Translations under genes and position numbers: made by a program
Part shown: piece by piece, positions 46,112 through 55,094 of the stretch
Layout: every line of letters begins with the position of its first letter
Position numbering within the stretch: the stretch's first letter is position 1
Notes under the pieces: generated by a model
The model's database searches: none
Seen by the model: only the letters and a program-made list of their open reading frames with translations
What the model was told of the DNA's origin: nothing
NCBI GenBank assembly: GCA_027487485.1
Contig: JAIYDN010000048.1
Location: forward strand, 145,581-209,580
Direction of reading: 5' to 3'
Source of the DNA: Planctomycetaceae bacterium
GTDB lineage: Bacteria > Planctomycetota > Planctomycetia > Pirellulales > Pirellulaceae
Length of the DNA: 64,000 bases

Positions 46112-46951
46112 TTAGGCTTGTAGCCGTTGGTATTCGTCTTGAAGCACTCCGGTTACCAGGGTCGTTAATCTGGGTTCTGCTTCGTTTGCCACAGCAATAA
46201 TTTTTTCGACCACTGCGGGCTCAAGTGCATCAGGCAGACACATGTCGGTGATCACAGAGAAACCGACGCATCGCATTCCGGAATGAACCGCCACGATGAC
46301 CTCAGGCACCGTGGACATACCAACGACGTCCGCCCCAATCATTCTCAAGAATCGGTACTCGGCACGAGTTTCCAGGTTCGGACCAGTCACGGCCACGAAG
46401 ACTCCTTGATGCGCGACGATGTCGTTCTTTCTGGCGGTTTTCAAAGCAGAGCGAATCAGATTCTGATCGTACGGATGGCACATGTCAGGAAAACGTGGTC
46501 CTAACCGATCGTCGTTGATGCCGACCAGCGGATTGCCATTCATGAGATTGATGTGGTCATCGATCAGCATGATGTCGCCCGCTTTGTAAAACGGGTTCAG
46601 GCCACCACAGGCGTTGGAGACAACTAACAGGCCAGCACCCATAGCTTTCATAACACGAACGGGAAGAGTAATCTGCTGCAACGGGTAGCCCTCGTACATG
46701 TGCAGCCGACCTTCCATCACCATGACCGGAAGCCCACACAGGGTTCCGCAAACCAACCGGCCTCGGTGCGATGTCGCAGTTGATTTTGGAAAGTGAGGAA
46801 TGTCGCCGTACTCGATCGTTGCTTCCACTTCGACTCGTTGAACTAACGGTCCAAGGCCTGTCCCGAGAATAATGCCTGCATGAGGAGTTTTGTTCCAAAC
46901 GTTTCGGATGGCTTGGGTGGCTTCTTGGATTTTGTCGAACAGTTCTAGCAT
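46112..46951 (-). CDS. punA: Purine-nucleoside phosphorylase
   Basis: Cleaves purine nucleosides with phosphate to a free base and ribose 1-phosphate; class I (trimeric, PunA type). Motifs: HAGIILGTGLGPLV (phosphate loop), PHFPKSTATSHRGRLVCGTL, VMEGRLHMYEGY, LVVSNACGGLNPFYKAGDIM and the base-binding VAVTGPNLETRAEYRFLRM. I choose ATG 46951 (MLELFDKIQEAT, 279 residues). The frame extends to 47074, but that part overlaps the palindrome at 47048 and is not conserved-looking. It is the first gene of an operon with a hydroxyacid dehydrogenase and a mutarotase. Confidence 0.94.
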   Translation of the reverse strand: MLELFDKIQEATQAIRNVWNKTPHAGIILGTGLGPLVQRVEVEATIEYGDIPHFPKSTATSHRGRLVCGTLCGLPVMVMEGRLHMYEGYPLQQITLPVRVMKAMGAGLLVVSNACGGLNPFYKAGDIMLIDDHINLMNGNPLVGINDDRLGPRFPDMCHPYDQNLIRSALKTARKNDIVAHQGVFVAVTGPNLETRAEYRFLRMIGADVVGMSTVPEVIVAVHSGMRCVGFSVITDMCLPDALEPAVVEKIIAVANEAEPRLTTLVTGVLQDEYQRLQA

Positions 46952-47047
46952 CGTGTTAGTCAGTGGGTTGGTGGAGAGGTTTGGGGCGAGGATTGAGTTG
47001 ACATTATGTGATGAAGGCAAGCCCGTCATGCATTCGCACTCGGCAGA

Positions 47048-47118
47048 TTGAGCCGCAGGTGCTAGCCGCGACAAAGCTTTGCTTGGAATTCAAATCGCGG
47101 CTAGCGCCCACGGCTCAA
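47048..47118. repeat. REP-like hairpin upstream of purine nucleoside phosphorylase
   Basis: The arm TTGAGCCGCAGGTGCTAGCC then GCGA (47048-47071) pairs with the reverse complement at 47095-47118, with few mismatches, around a 23-base loop. The core (AGCCG...GGTGCTAGCC) is related to the element at 42053, so these are two members of one family. It sits about 100 bases upstream of the chosen PNP start. Confidence 0.7.
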
Positions 47119-47179
47119 ACTGGCTTGATAAGCCTAGCTAATCGAGTCTGGCGAGGCGTTTGAAAAGCCCTTGGTATAC

Positions 47180-47575
47180 CTACTCGCCTAATTTAGCGGC
47201 TGGCAGTGTGATTGGATAGTTGGCCTCGGTCCAGCCTCGCCATCCACCATCCACGCTCGTAACGCGTTGGTAGCCCATTTTCTGCAAGTTGTCCGCGGCC
47301 AATGCGGATCGAAATCCTCCGCCGCAATAGAGTAGGATCTCTTGGTTGAAGTCGGGGGCAACTTCTTCAATATCCCGTTCAATGATCCCTTTCCCAAGGC
47401 TCGTCGCTCCTGGAATGTGTCCACGAGCAAATTCGGATTCCTCGCGGACATCGATCAACAGAGCAGTGTCGCCGCGATCAAGGCGTTCCTTCAAGTCGTG
47501 AATCGAGCATTCACGAATGCGAGCTCGAGTTTCCGTGACCAACGCGAGGAACTGGGGGGAATGTTGTTTCGCCAT
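47180..47575 (-). CDS. Rhodanese-domain protein
   Basis: A 131-residue single rhodanese domain. The fold markers are ALLIDVREESEFARGHIPGA and LLYCGGGFRSALAADNLQKM, with the active-site Cys in YCGGGFRS, and the closing VTSVDGGWRGW. Rhodaneses move sulphur or bind persulphide; single-domain forms are common in sulphur and selenium metabolism. ATG 47575 is used; the frame begins with TTG at 47596. The tail (TLPAAKLGE) is short. It stands alone or follows a tiny doubtful gene on the same strand. Confidence 0.88.
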   Translation of the reverse strand: MAKQHSPQFLALVTETRARIRECSIHDLKERLDRGDTALLIDVREESEFARGHIPGATSLGKGIIERDIEEVAPDFNQEILLYCGGGFRSALAADNLQKMGYQRVTSVDGGWRGWTEANYPITLPAAKLGE

Positions 47576-47627
47576 CGCTAGGTTGCATTTCGTCAATTTG
47601 GTGAAGATGAGTCGTTCTTACAGAGTG

Positions 47628-47807
47628 TCATTCGAAAACAACTTGAATTTTTTTGCAACAGGGTGCAGAAACCGGACCATCGATGCCGATGATGGTTTGG
47701 CGGGGAAGTACCGACTCAGCGGATGGCACCATGATCCGGTGAGAATTTTCTTCCTCCACGTGTTCAGGCAACGAAGCAATTTGTTGCCAAGGTAACTCAA
47801 AAACCAT
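47628..47807 (-). CDS. Possible small protein upstream of rhodanese
   Basis: A 59-residue frame from ATG 47807 (or 66 residues from 47828) with a plausible protein composition: MVFELPWQQIASLPEHVEEE and then VPSAESVLPRQTIIGIDG, with a Cys pair near the end. It is on the rhodanese strand, 52 bases upstream of that gene. The divergent membrane protein starts at about the same point, which leaves almost no room for a promoter. No family recognised. Existence is uncertain. Confidence 0.3.
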   Translation of the reverse strand: MVFELPWQQIASLPEHVEEENSHRIMVPSAESVLPRQTIIGIDGPVSAPCCKKIQVVFE

Positions 47808-47827
47808 GTTTTCTTTCGAGAATTTCA

Positions 47828-48070
47828 TTGGGACGCCCTTTTGCCGGATGTTTTGGATGTATCGCGTTGGCGACCTCGATTGTTCTTGGTCTGCTGAAGG
47901 GCGATCTTCCAGATTCGATATTGACTCAGGCTGTGACCTACACCGTGGTTTATTCTGCGTTAGGTTGGGTTCTGGGCAATGTCGGCGATCAACTGGTTCG
48001 ACAGAGCGTCGAAATGAATTATCGGGAGCGGTTTGAAAAGTTACGGCAGGCGAACAAGAAACCGGAGTAG
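47828..48070 (+). CDS. Small membrane protein
   Basis: An 80-residue protein with two hydrophobic helices (CFGCIALATSIVLGLLKGD, then ILTQAVTYTVVYSALGWVLG) and a basic, Arg/Lys-rich C-terminal helix (NYRERFEKLRQANKKPE), so both ends are probably cytosolic. The best start is TTG at 47828. An ATG at 47806 exists only in a different frame. It precedes the FliA-type sigma factor by 300 bases on the same strand. Not recognised. Confidence 0.6.
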   Translation: MGRPFAGCFGCIALATSIVLGLLKGDLPDSILTQAVTYTVVYSALGWVLGNVGDQLVRQSVEMNYRERFEKLRQANKKPE

Positions 48071-48370
48071 ACGTCGCGTCCGACACTTGAAGGCTCTTTT
48101 CCAGAGGCAAAATGCCCCGATTCTGGAAGAGATAGGCAATCTAGTGAAGGAAACAAGTCGCTTCGCAACTTCTTGTCTCAATTGATGTGGAATCAACAGG
48201 TCCAAGTCAGTAGAGTCCGCGTCCTGGAACACGCAACCCCCTGTCGATCAGGATGATTGGCTTGGGGATCATGTGTGGACAACCGGATAGGTTCATGCAT
48301 CGCTTTGAAAGCAAAGCAAACCAGTAAAACCACTTGATCTTTTCTTCCCAGGAAGATCATTGCCCTTGCC
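48071..48370. other. Gene-free stretch before the FliA-type sigma gene
   Basis: 300 bases without a credible frame. It carries a two-part hairpin at 48094-48131, listed separately, and probably the sigma-factor promoter. Confidence 0.6.
48094..48131. terminator. Bulged hairpin, possible terminator
   Basis: CTCTTTTCCAGA at 48094-48105 pairs with TCTGGAAGAG at 48122-48131 with a two-base bulge, and the loop contains GGCA-AAA-TGCC, which can pair too. It lies 24 bases past the stop of the small membrane gene. There is no T-run after it, so it would not be a standard intrinsic terminator. Confidence 0.3.
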
Positions 48371-49177
48371 ATGTCAGTCACGGAGGTTCGGATGGCGACG
48401 ATCGTAGCATCGAGCATCGACATTGTTGATGTATGGAACAAATACAAAGCGGATCCAAACAACGTCGATTTGAGAAACATTCTCATCGAACGCTACATGC
48501 CTCTCGTACGTTTCAATGGAGAACGCTTGCGAGCGAAGCTCCCTGAAGGTGTAGAGCTAGACGACTTGATCAGCGCAGGTATCTTCGGCTTGATGGATGC
48601 GATTGATGCATTCGATTTGAGCCGAGGTGTCAAGTTTGAGACATATTGTGTCCCACGGATTCGCGGGGCCATGCTGGATGAACTCCGTACCATGGACTGG
48701 GTCCCAAGACTCGTTCGCAGCAAAGCTAGCAAGCTGAACGAAGCGACCAAACTGCTCGAAGCAAAGTATGGCCGTGCTCCTTCGACACACGAACTGTCGA
48801 CCTACATGAGCATCTCCATCGACGAACTGGAGAAGATGAAGAGCGATGCTTCTGCCGTGGGTCTCGTTTCTTTGAATAAGAAATGGTACGAAACCGATAG
48901 CTACAAAGATGTACGTGAAATCGACGTCTTGGAAGACAAACGCAGCGAAGACCCCACGCGTCGGGTCAACAAGAGTGACCTGATGCGATTGGTCACCAAA
49001 GGCCTAAACCGCAACGAGCGATTGATCATCATTCTTTATTACTACGAAGAATTGACGATGAAAGAAATCGGTGCAACGCTCGATCTCAGCGAAAGCCGCG
49101 TCAGCCAAATGCACACCAGCATCGTGCAACGTCTTCAAGAGCAGCTCGGACGTCATCGTCCTGATTTCGGATCTTAA
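48371..49177 (+). CDS. fliA: FliA/WhiG-type sigma factor
   Basis: A 268-residue sigma-70-family factor of the flagellar/sporulation group (regions 2, 3 and 4, no region 1). Region 2: LDDLISAGIFGLMDAIDAFD and RGVKFETYCVPRIRGAMLDE; region 3 near KASKLNEATKLLEAKYGRAP; region 4: NRNERLIIILYYYEELTMKE and LDLSESRVSQMHTSIVQRL. It directs transcription of late flagellar genes in most bacteria. The start at ATG 48371 or ATG 48392 cannot be separated. It fits the flagellar genes at 5.9-6.9 kb, though no FlgM is visible here. Confidence 0.93.
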   Translation: MSVTEVRMATIVASSIDIVDVWNKYKADPNNVDLRNILIERYMPLVRFNGERLRAKLPEGVELDDLISAGIFGLMDAIDAFDLSRGVKFETYCVPRIRGAMLDELRTMDWVPRLVRSKASKLNEATKLLEAKYGRAPSTHELSTYMSISIDELEKMKSDASAVGLVSLNKKWYETDSYKDVREIDVLEDKRSEDPTRRVNKSDLMRLVTKGLNRNERLIIILYYYEELTMKEIGATLDLSESRVSQMHTSIVQRLQEQLGRHRPDFGS

Positions 49178-49354
49178 CGAATCAAGCCAAGTTGATTCAA
49201 TCACAATTTGCCGGAGTAGCTTGAGCCTCAACCTTCAAGTTCCTTCGGCTTTTTGCATTATTGAATGCGTTGCTAGACCCATTGAGCCTTGCCCCTAGTC
49301 ATTCGTTGTGAAAAGGCGATGGGATTTTCTATCCAATGGGTTATCATCGTGCTG

Positions 49355-50515
49355 ATGAGAACCAATATTTTTTTCCTTCTGGCGGCTTGTTTCTTTTCCA
49401 TCGCGACCGTTACCGCCTCGGATTTCGAGCTGCTGTCTCCGTTGGACTACCAAGTGGTTCAGCGAGCAACAGCTTTGGCGGGCTCAATTCCTATTTCCAT
49501 ACGACATCCCGCTGATCTGCCACCTCAGTTTCTATTGCAGGCGCGAATCGTCGTGGATTCGAATCCTGAGCCATGGCAAGTTTTGACGGTCGCTCGCACG
49601 GACGATGTATTGCGCACCAAACTGGACTGGAAGTCGGGAGGGTGGTTTCAGCTAGAACTTCGTGTAACCGTCGATGAAAAAATTGTTTGGGAGGATTCGG
49701 TGGCTCATGTTGGTATCGGGGAAGTATTTGTCGTAGCCGGCCAATCCAATTCAGCCAACCATGGTGAAGAACTGCAGAAGACAAAAACCAATATGGTATC
49801 CGCCTTCGACGGTCATCATTGGCAGATCGCCAACGACCCGCAACCGGGCGCTAGCGGCCAAGGAGGCAGTTTCATGCCTCCTTTTGGAGACGCAATGGCA
49901 AATCAAATGAACGTTCCCATTGGTGTCCTTGCCTGTGGGATCGGCGCAACAAGCGTCCGTGAGTGGCTACCCGAGGGGGATACCTTTCCCAATCCTCCAA
50001 CGATTGAAGATCGAGTGATCCGATTGCCGAACGGGAACTGGCAGTCCAAGGGTGAGGCCTTTGCCAATTTGATTGCATCCCTCCAGTCTCAAGGTCCCGG
50101 AGGCGTTCGAGCCGTTCTGTGGCATCAGGGCGAAAGCGACGCAAACCAGCGCGACCCGTCTCGGACCTTGGAAGGCTCTCGATATCGAGCCTGCCTTATT
50201 AGGCTCATTGAGGCGTCGAGAAAGGAAATCGCATGGGATGTTCCATGGTTTGTTGCTCAAGTCAGCTACCACGTTCCAGGCGATGAAGCTTCGCCCGATA
50301 TTCGGCAGGCTCAAGCCTCGCTATGGCGCGATGGGATCGCTCTTGAAGGCCCCGATAGCGATGCGCTTAAGGGCGACTTGCGTGAAAACCACGGCCAAGG
50401 AATTCACTTCAGCACCAGGGGATTGCAAACGCATGGTCAAAAATGGGCCGAAAAAGTAGCGCATTGGATCCAGCAAGACTTAGCGACGAACAAAAGCGAA
50501 CCGCAGTTACGATAA
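49355..50515 (+). CDS. Sialate O-acetylesterase-like SGNH hydrolase
   Basis: A 386-residue exported enzyme of the sialate O-acetylesterase-like SASA group. ATG 49355 begins the signal peptide MRTNIFFLLAACFFSIATVT; upstream starts would place polar sequence before it. The nucleophile block is FVVAGQSNSANHGEEL, followed by GIGATSVREWLPEGD and VLWHQGESDANQ, and the His block is IHFSTRGLQTHGQKW. The family removes acetyl groups from sugars; planctomycetes use such esterases for algal polysaccharides. The substrate is unknown. It stands alone. Confidence 0.9.
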   Translation: MRTNIFFLLAACFFSIATVTASDFELLSPLDYQVVQRATALAGSIPISIRHPADLPPQFLLQARIVVDSNPEPWQVLTVARTDDVLRTKLDWKSGGWFQLELRVTVDEKIVWEDSVAHVGIGEVFVVAGQSNSANHGEELQKTKTNMVSAFDGHHWQIANDPQPGASGQGGSFMPPFGDAMANQMNVPIGVLACGIGATSVREWLPEGDTFPNPPTIEDRVIRLPNGNWQSKGEAFANLIASLQSQGPGGVRAVLWHQGESDANQRDPSRTLEGSRYRACLIRLIEASRKEIAWDVPWFVAQVSYHVPGDEASPDIRQAQASLWRDGIALEGPDSDALKGDLRENHGQGIHFSTRGLQTHGQKWAEKVAHWIQQDLATNKSEPQLR

Positions 50516-50853
50516 GCAACTTTTTGCTTTTCCAAACCAATAGGTTCAAGATCCCTCTGGCGAAAATCACGCTTCAAACTGGGTTCTGCTGACATGGAAC
50601 CCAATTTCAGCACAAGGGCTGAGCTTACTAAGTCTTGGCTAGGTATGCCAGACTTCTTTATGATTCCCGGCACGCCCTGCTGAAAACCAATCACACCATC
50701 CATCGTTCAACAATCCAACGGAAGCTCAAAGACCGCTGACCAAATCGCTGGCCATTGATTGGAAGGGCGAAGCTCTGAATCCTGGATAAAGTGAATAGGT
50801 TATTGCATTGGTCTTGCTTAACGAGCGTTCGAAGGGAATGCTTAAACATCCAT
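50516..50853. other. Gene-free stretch downstream of the esterase
   Basis: 338 bases. I see no gene. There is a 7-base inverted repeat TGGGTTC/GAACCCA at 50580-50586 and 50597-50603, about 65 bases after the esterase stop, but no T-run. Nothing else stands out. Confidence 0.55.
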
Positions 50854-52005
50854 TCAAGCAAAACAAGTTCGAACTTTTCTCTGCCCAGGTTGAAACTTGC
50901 GCAAGCCCAGAATCGCTTCTTCTTGCATCCGATCCGGTGAACCCGGCCCACGACTTTTCCCAAAGTACTTCTTAAAATTCCATACCAAATCACACCACAT
51001 CCCTTCAGCAATTCCAAGCTTGGCAAGCGTCGGAGCGTAATCTGCCGCGATTCTCCCACTCTTGTCCGCTCGCCCCTTGCTGCCAGTCCAATACAAAAGA
51101 GCCAGATAGTCCGCCAAACTCATATCCAAAAAACCCTTGTCGCTCGCCCGAACGCCTTCTTTGTTCGCAACTGGGCCTGTTGCGCGTGGGTTCAATGTCA
51201 ACGGAGCCAGCCAGGCATCCCTGTTTACTCGCGGTCCACGCCTCTTCTTGGCATCTTCGCGACGCTTCGCTAACTGTTCCGAAGTACTGTTCTTTAGAAT
51301 CTTTGCAGCGTCTTCCCGGTTGATGGTTTGCATAGACGCCGCTGCCGATTCGATTGTCTCCCCCGCTGAAGCCTTCAGCCGATCGTATGCGGAGGTAAAT
51401 GTCGATTCTGCGGGCGATTCCGCCATGGCAGCTCGAACTGGATTCAAATCTACGTACATGCAGCAGGCCAGCAAGGCCGCTTCGTCCAGAAGCCGCTGAG
51501 CCTTAAAGCGTCCCTCCCAAAAACTGCCAGTGCATTCATCTTGCCGGTTTGCCAGCCGAGCAATCGGCTCGGAAAGAGCACGCATGAACCAAGAAACATC
51601 CGACAAACGCTTTCGAACCAAAGCCATCCGATCTGGATCATTCGCGAGAGTATCCACGTCGTGCGTGGTAGGATCCCCTAATTGCTCATCAATCCTTTTC
51701 CCAGGAAAAACCTGCAGCCACCGCAAAGCAGCCTGCCGGTCAGACCAAGAAACAACAACGTCAGGCCGACTTCTCAAAATCAAATGCATATGATTCGAAA
51801 GAATCGCATAGGCTAGAATATCCAAACCGAAGACGGACGCTAATTTCTCAATACGTAACCGAATCCATTCCTTCCGATAGGAATAGTCTTTCCCGGATAC
51901 AGCATCAACGCCGCTTAGGTAAGCCCTGCGAACGCAACGCTGGGTGCAATGAAGGATAGCTATCTCCTGCGGGCGATAGACAGCAGAACGTAAAGGTCTT
52001 GGCAT
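50854..52005 (-). CDS. Large IS200-like (Y1_Tnp / RAYT-type) transposase
   Basis: A 383-residue protein of the REP-associated transposase superfamily. ATG 52005 (MPRPLRSAVYRPQEI) is used; the frame runs to 52179 but through a direct repeat. The HUH metal site is LSNHMHLIL near residue 77. Where family members often have Tyr, this one reads GSFWEGRFKAQRLLDEAALL, with Phe in the position that is Tyr in the second transposase of this window (YQQRYKSF). The C-terminal 150 residues are a helical, Lys-rich extension. Role: excision or movement of short palindromic elements, but catalysis is uncertain. Confidence 0.85.
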   Translation of the reverse strand: MPRPLRSAVYRPQEIAILHCTQRCVRRAYLSGVDAVSGKDYSYRKEWIRLRIEKLASVFGLDILAYAILSNHMHLILRSRPDVVVSWSDRQAALRWLQVFPGKRIDEQLGDPTTHDVDTLANDPDRMALVRKRLSDVSWFMRALSEPIARLANRQDECTGSFWEGRFKAQRLLDEAALLACCMYVDLNPVRAAMAESPAESTFTSAYDRLKASAGETIESAAASMQTINREDAAKILKNSTSEQLAKRREDAKKRRGPRVNRDAWLAPLTLNPRATGPVANKEGVRASDKGFLDMSLADYLALLYWTGSKGRADKSGRIAADYAPTLAKLGIAEGMWCDLVWNFKKYFGKSRGPGSPDRMQEEAILGLRKFQPGQRKVRTCFA

Positions 52006-52052
52006 AAAAGCATCTCCATAACCAAAGCATAACACCCCCTCCGCATAAAGCA

Positions 52053-52100
52053 ATAGGTGGGTGGCACCTTTTGAAGTTGATAGGTGGGTGGCACCTTTTG
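52053..52100. repeat. Two direct copies of a 21-base element
   Basis: ATAGGTGGGTGGCACCTTTTG occurs at 52053-52073 and 52080-52100, identical and 27 bases apart. The inner GGTGGCACC is almost palindromic. The pair lies 48 bases upstream of the transposase ATG (minus strand) and is the likely cognate repeat of that gene, or part of its promoter. Confidence 0.6.
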
Positions 52101-52156
52101 CGGCCTTTTGCGGTTGAAATTTGAGGATTGTTGAACTTTGCTGAATTTGCGACGAT

Positions 52157-53026
52157 ATGACGAAGATTAATTGCCCCACTTTCGACCAACTTTCAGGCAG
52201 TCATCAAGCAGTCATGATTCAGAAGAAGCTCCATCGACTGACGCACCGAACCATTCCGTTTTCAACTTGCGGTGTGGGGCAGCCCCTGCTGCTACTTCAT
52301 GGCTATCCGCTTGATAATCGACTTTGGTCGAGCGTCGTGCCTCTGTTGGCCAGCAGTTTTTTTTGCATTGCTCCTGATTTTCGCGGATTTGGAGAATCGT
52401 CAGAGGAAACAAAATCTTTTTCGATAGCCGACCTTGCAGATGACTGCGAATCCCTTCTTCAGGGATTGGGTATTCGCAACCAAGTTTTTGTGTGCGGATT
52501 ATCGATGGGTGGCTATGTCGCGATGGAGTTGATAGAACGTCATCCGGACTTGTGCTCGATGGCTATACTGACAAATACAAGGTGCAATTCGGATGAACCC
52601 GCGGCGGCATCGCATCGTCGATCGGTTGCAAACATCGCGCTTCGCGATGGGGCGGCCGAGGCTGTTTTGCAAATGCTTCCAAAACTTTTAAGTCAGGACA
52701 CTTTCACCAACAGTCCAGCCACCGTCGAATTCGTCAAGGATATGATGACTTCTACCAAAGCATCAACGATCGCGTGGGCTCAGTTAGCCATGACGCATCG
52801 CGCAGATTTTTCGTTACGAATGAAAAGCTGGACAATCCCAGTTGTCTGTATAGGCGGACGCGACGACACAATTTGCCCACCCACTTCGCTCGAGCAGATG
52901 TCAATGGCGATCCCAAAAGCCACGACCTTTCTGGTGGATAATACGGCTCACTTGACTCCATTGGAAGCTCCGAGAACATTTGCTTCCATTTGCCAGCAAG
53001 CCCAACTTAAGACCGATGGGCGGTGA
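52157..53026 (+). CDS. Alpha/beta hydrolase
   Basis: A 289-residue cytoplasmic alpha/beta hydrolase. The oxyanion strand LLLLHGYPLDNRLWSSVVPL is followed by FCIAPDFRGFGESSEETKS and the nucleophile elbow FVCGLSMGGYVAMELIERHP; the acid is likely in CIGGRDDTICPPTS and the His in LVDNTAHLTPLEAP. It fits the 3-oxoadipate enol-lactonase / haloalkane-type group, but the substrate is not evident. Start ATG 52157; ATG 52214 is an alternative that removes 19 polar residues. It is alone, next to a transposase. Confidence 0.88.
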   Translation: MTKINCPTFDQLSGSHQAVMIQKKLHRLTHRTIPFSTCGVGQPLLLLHGYPLDNRLWSSVVPLLASSFFCIAPDFRGFGESSEETKSFSIADLADDCESLLQGLGIRNQVFVCGLSMGGYVAMELIERHPDLCSMAILTNTRCNSDEPAAASHRRSVANIALRDGAAEAVLQMLPKLLSQDTFTNSPATVEFVKDMMTSTKASTIAWAQLAMTHRADFSLRMKSWTIPVVCIGGRDDTICPPTSLEQMSMAIPKATTFLVDNTAHLTPLEAPRTFASICQQAQLKTDGR

Positions 53027-53253
53027 AGGTCGCTTGCTTTAAGTCCGCCTTTGCTCAATGCTGTCGCAACGTCACTTTGCGTGAATCGAGCACTCGAGCG
53101 ATCAAGTTACTTGAAGAGATTGCGATCCCATTGTCCAACCGAGTCTCTTGGGACAGGAAAAATGATCAGCTCCAGGGATAGATCATGGGTGAGTCAGATC
53201 AAGTTCGCATCTATTGCCTTGATCGAGTAGAGTTACCTTCCATAGTCGCTGAT

Positions 53254-54912
53254 CTACATTGGCCGTTCGCCGTTGGTTACAACGTCTTGATAAGGAGTCA
53301 TATCCAAACCATCGATGAAGCTGGTCAACGACTTGCTGCGTTGTGGGTGCTGTAGCTTTTTGACTGCCTTGCTTTCAATTTGGCGAACACGTTCACGAGT
53401 TACTTGAAAGATCTTGCCCACTTCTTCCAAGGTGTAAGCGTATCCGTCTGCCAAGCCGTATCGTAGTTTCAAGATCTCTCGTTCACGGTAGTTCAGCGTT
53501 TGCATGGCTTCTTGAATTTGCTCTCGCAAGGTTTGCTGATTGGTTTCGTACAATGGGTCATCGTCTCGGTAGTCTTCCAAGAATTCGCCAAAGAAGCTGT
53601 CTTCATGGTCGCCGACAGGTTGGTCCAAGGATAGCGGCTGACGAGCCATCTTGATAACGACTCGAGCATCGTCTAGCGACAAGCCAGCTCGTTGTGCTGT
53701 TTCTTCGACGGATGGTTCACGTCCTAATTCTTGAATCAGATCGCGAGTCACTTGGCGTACTTTGCTCATCGTGTCGATCATGTGCACAGGAACACGAATG
53801 GTACGGCTTTGATCGGCAATGGCGCGAGTGATCGCTTGACGAATCCACCATGTGGCATAGGTCGAGAACTTGAAGCCCCGTTCGTATTCGAACTTATCGA
53901 CAGCTCGCATCAGTCCCGTGTTCCCCTCTTGAATCAAGTCCAAGAAGCTGAGCCCACGGTTGCGGTACTTCTTGGCGATCGAAACGACCAAGCGAAGGTT
54001 GCCAGCCGATAGTTCACGCTTGGCCGCGTCGTACTGGAGTCGGAATCCATGGACTTTTTCGCAACGGCGAGCAAGGGTTGCAGGTGTCTCGTAAGTGATT
54101 CGCATCAAGTATCGAATCTCTTCCTTGAGCTTGGACATCGGCACACCATCGGAAAAACCGGTTTCTTCAGCGTTTTTCATTCGGCCCTTGAGCACTTGCA
54201 TTTGGTTCGAGATCGTCGCGAGCTTGGCAAAGATCGGTTCGAGCCGGTTCGTTCGCAAGTTCATTTCTTCGATCAGACGAACCGCTTTGTTGCGTCGGCA
54301 AACCAATCGCTTCCAAGCCAACCGTCGCTCTTCCATGGGATGGCTCTTGTTGATCGCAACGTGGTAGTCGCCGTGGTTGCGAAGGAGCAATTGGCGAAGG
54401 GTCTTGATGTTCGGACCAATGCGACGCATGATCGCAACCTTTTCCGTTGCGTTGGTCACGCTCACTTCAATGGTTCGGTCCAATCGTAGCTTGCTGTCGC
54501 GAACTTGCTCGAGCAGTTTTGTCGCCCCTTGAAGGACAAAATCCGAAGCGAGCATCCATTGGCGGTAGTCGGTGCGGGTGAATTCAATTTTCTTCGCGGC
54601 ACTGACTTCTTCCTGACGCGTCAGCAAAGGAATCTCGCCCATCTGGATCAAGTACATTCGAACTGGGTCGTCCGTGGCATCGACAACTTCATTGTCGTCC
54701 GAGTCTGGGAAGAAGTCGTCTTCAATCCCATCGTTTTCAAGCGAATCCTCATCAACGATGCGATCCGAGTGGTCGGCGTCTTCCTCTTCCTCTTCTTCAA
54801 AGCCAAAACCTGCTACATCGCCACCCACGAAGTCTTGGTCTTCGCTAATATACGAATAGCCCGATTTTTTGCCGGCGTTGTTCGAAGTTGTTCGATTGAA
54901 TCGCTTGGTCAT
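53254..54912 (-). CDS. rpoD: RNA polymerase sigma factor RpoD
   Basis: The principal sigma factor. From ATG 54912 it has 552 residues; the frame extends to 55104 but that part would overlap the comEC start. It has an acidic N-terminus ([13 protein letters not shown]), region 1.2 ([20 protein letters not shown]), a non-conserved spacer, region 2 ([57 protein letters not shown]), region 3 ([20 protein letters not shown]) and region 4 ([19 protein letters not shown] and [20 protein letters not shown]). It directs most transcription of growth genes and is divergent from comEC. Confidence 0.96.
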   Translation of the reverse strand: MTKRFNRTTSNNAGKKSGYSYISEDQDFVGGDVAGFGFEEEEEEDADHSDRIVDEDSLENDGIEDDFFPDSDDNEVVDATDDPVRMYLIQMGEIPLLTRQEEVSAAKKIEFTRTDYRQWMLASDFVLQGATKLLEQVRDSKLRLDRTIEVSVTNATEKVAIMRRIGPNIKTLRQLLLRNHGDYHVAINKSHPMEERRLAWKRLVCRRNKAVRLIEEMNLRTNRLEPIFAKLATISNQMQVLKGRMKNAEETGFSDGVPMSKLKEEIRYLMRITYETPATLARRCEKVHGFRLQYDAAKRELSAGNLRLVVSIAKKYRNRGLSFLDLIQEGNTGLMRAVDKFEYERGFKFSTYATWWIRQAITRAIADQSRTIRVPVHMIDTMSKVRQVTRDLIQELGREPSVEETAQRAGLSLDDARVVIKMARQPLSLDQPVGDHEDSFFGEFLEDYRDDDPLYETNQQTLREQIQEAMQTLNYREREILKLRYGLADGYAYTLEEVGKIFQVTRERVRQIESKAVKKLQHPQRSKSLTSFIDGLDMTPYQDVVTNGERPM

Positions 54913-55094
54913 GGCTGGTTGTGTTTGGTTAAGGTTGACTACTTTGGATGACCTGATTCGCCACAGGTTCCGTTTTGTAAAAAAATAGAGTTGCATTCCC
55001 CATGCCGAGTGATTAGACCTTTTGAGTCGTGAAGTGTTTTCCCTGTAAAATCGTTGGTCGAACGTGAAATTGTGTTCCGAGCTGTGGAAGTTGC

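Noticed and set aside
47806..48036. Plus-strand frame from ATG 47806 as the start of the small membrane protein
   Set aside because: It is in a different frame from the hydrophobic, protein-like sequence and yields a Cys/Arg/Ser-rich product with no helices.
50580..50603. Inverted repeat TGGGTTC/GAACCCA as a terminator for the esterase gene
   Set aside because: Only seven pairs, a ten-base loop and no following T-run; recorded as a note in the gene-free stretch.
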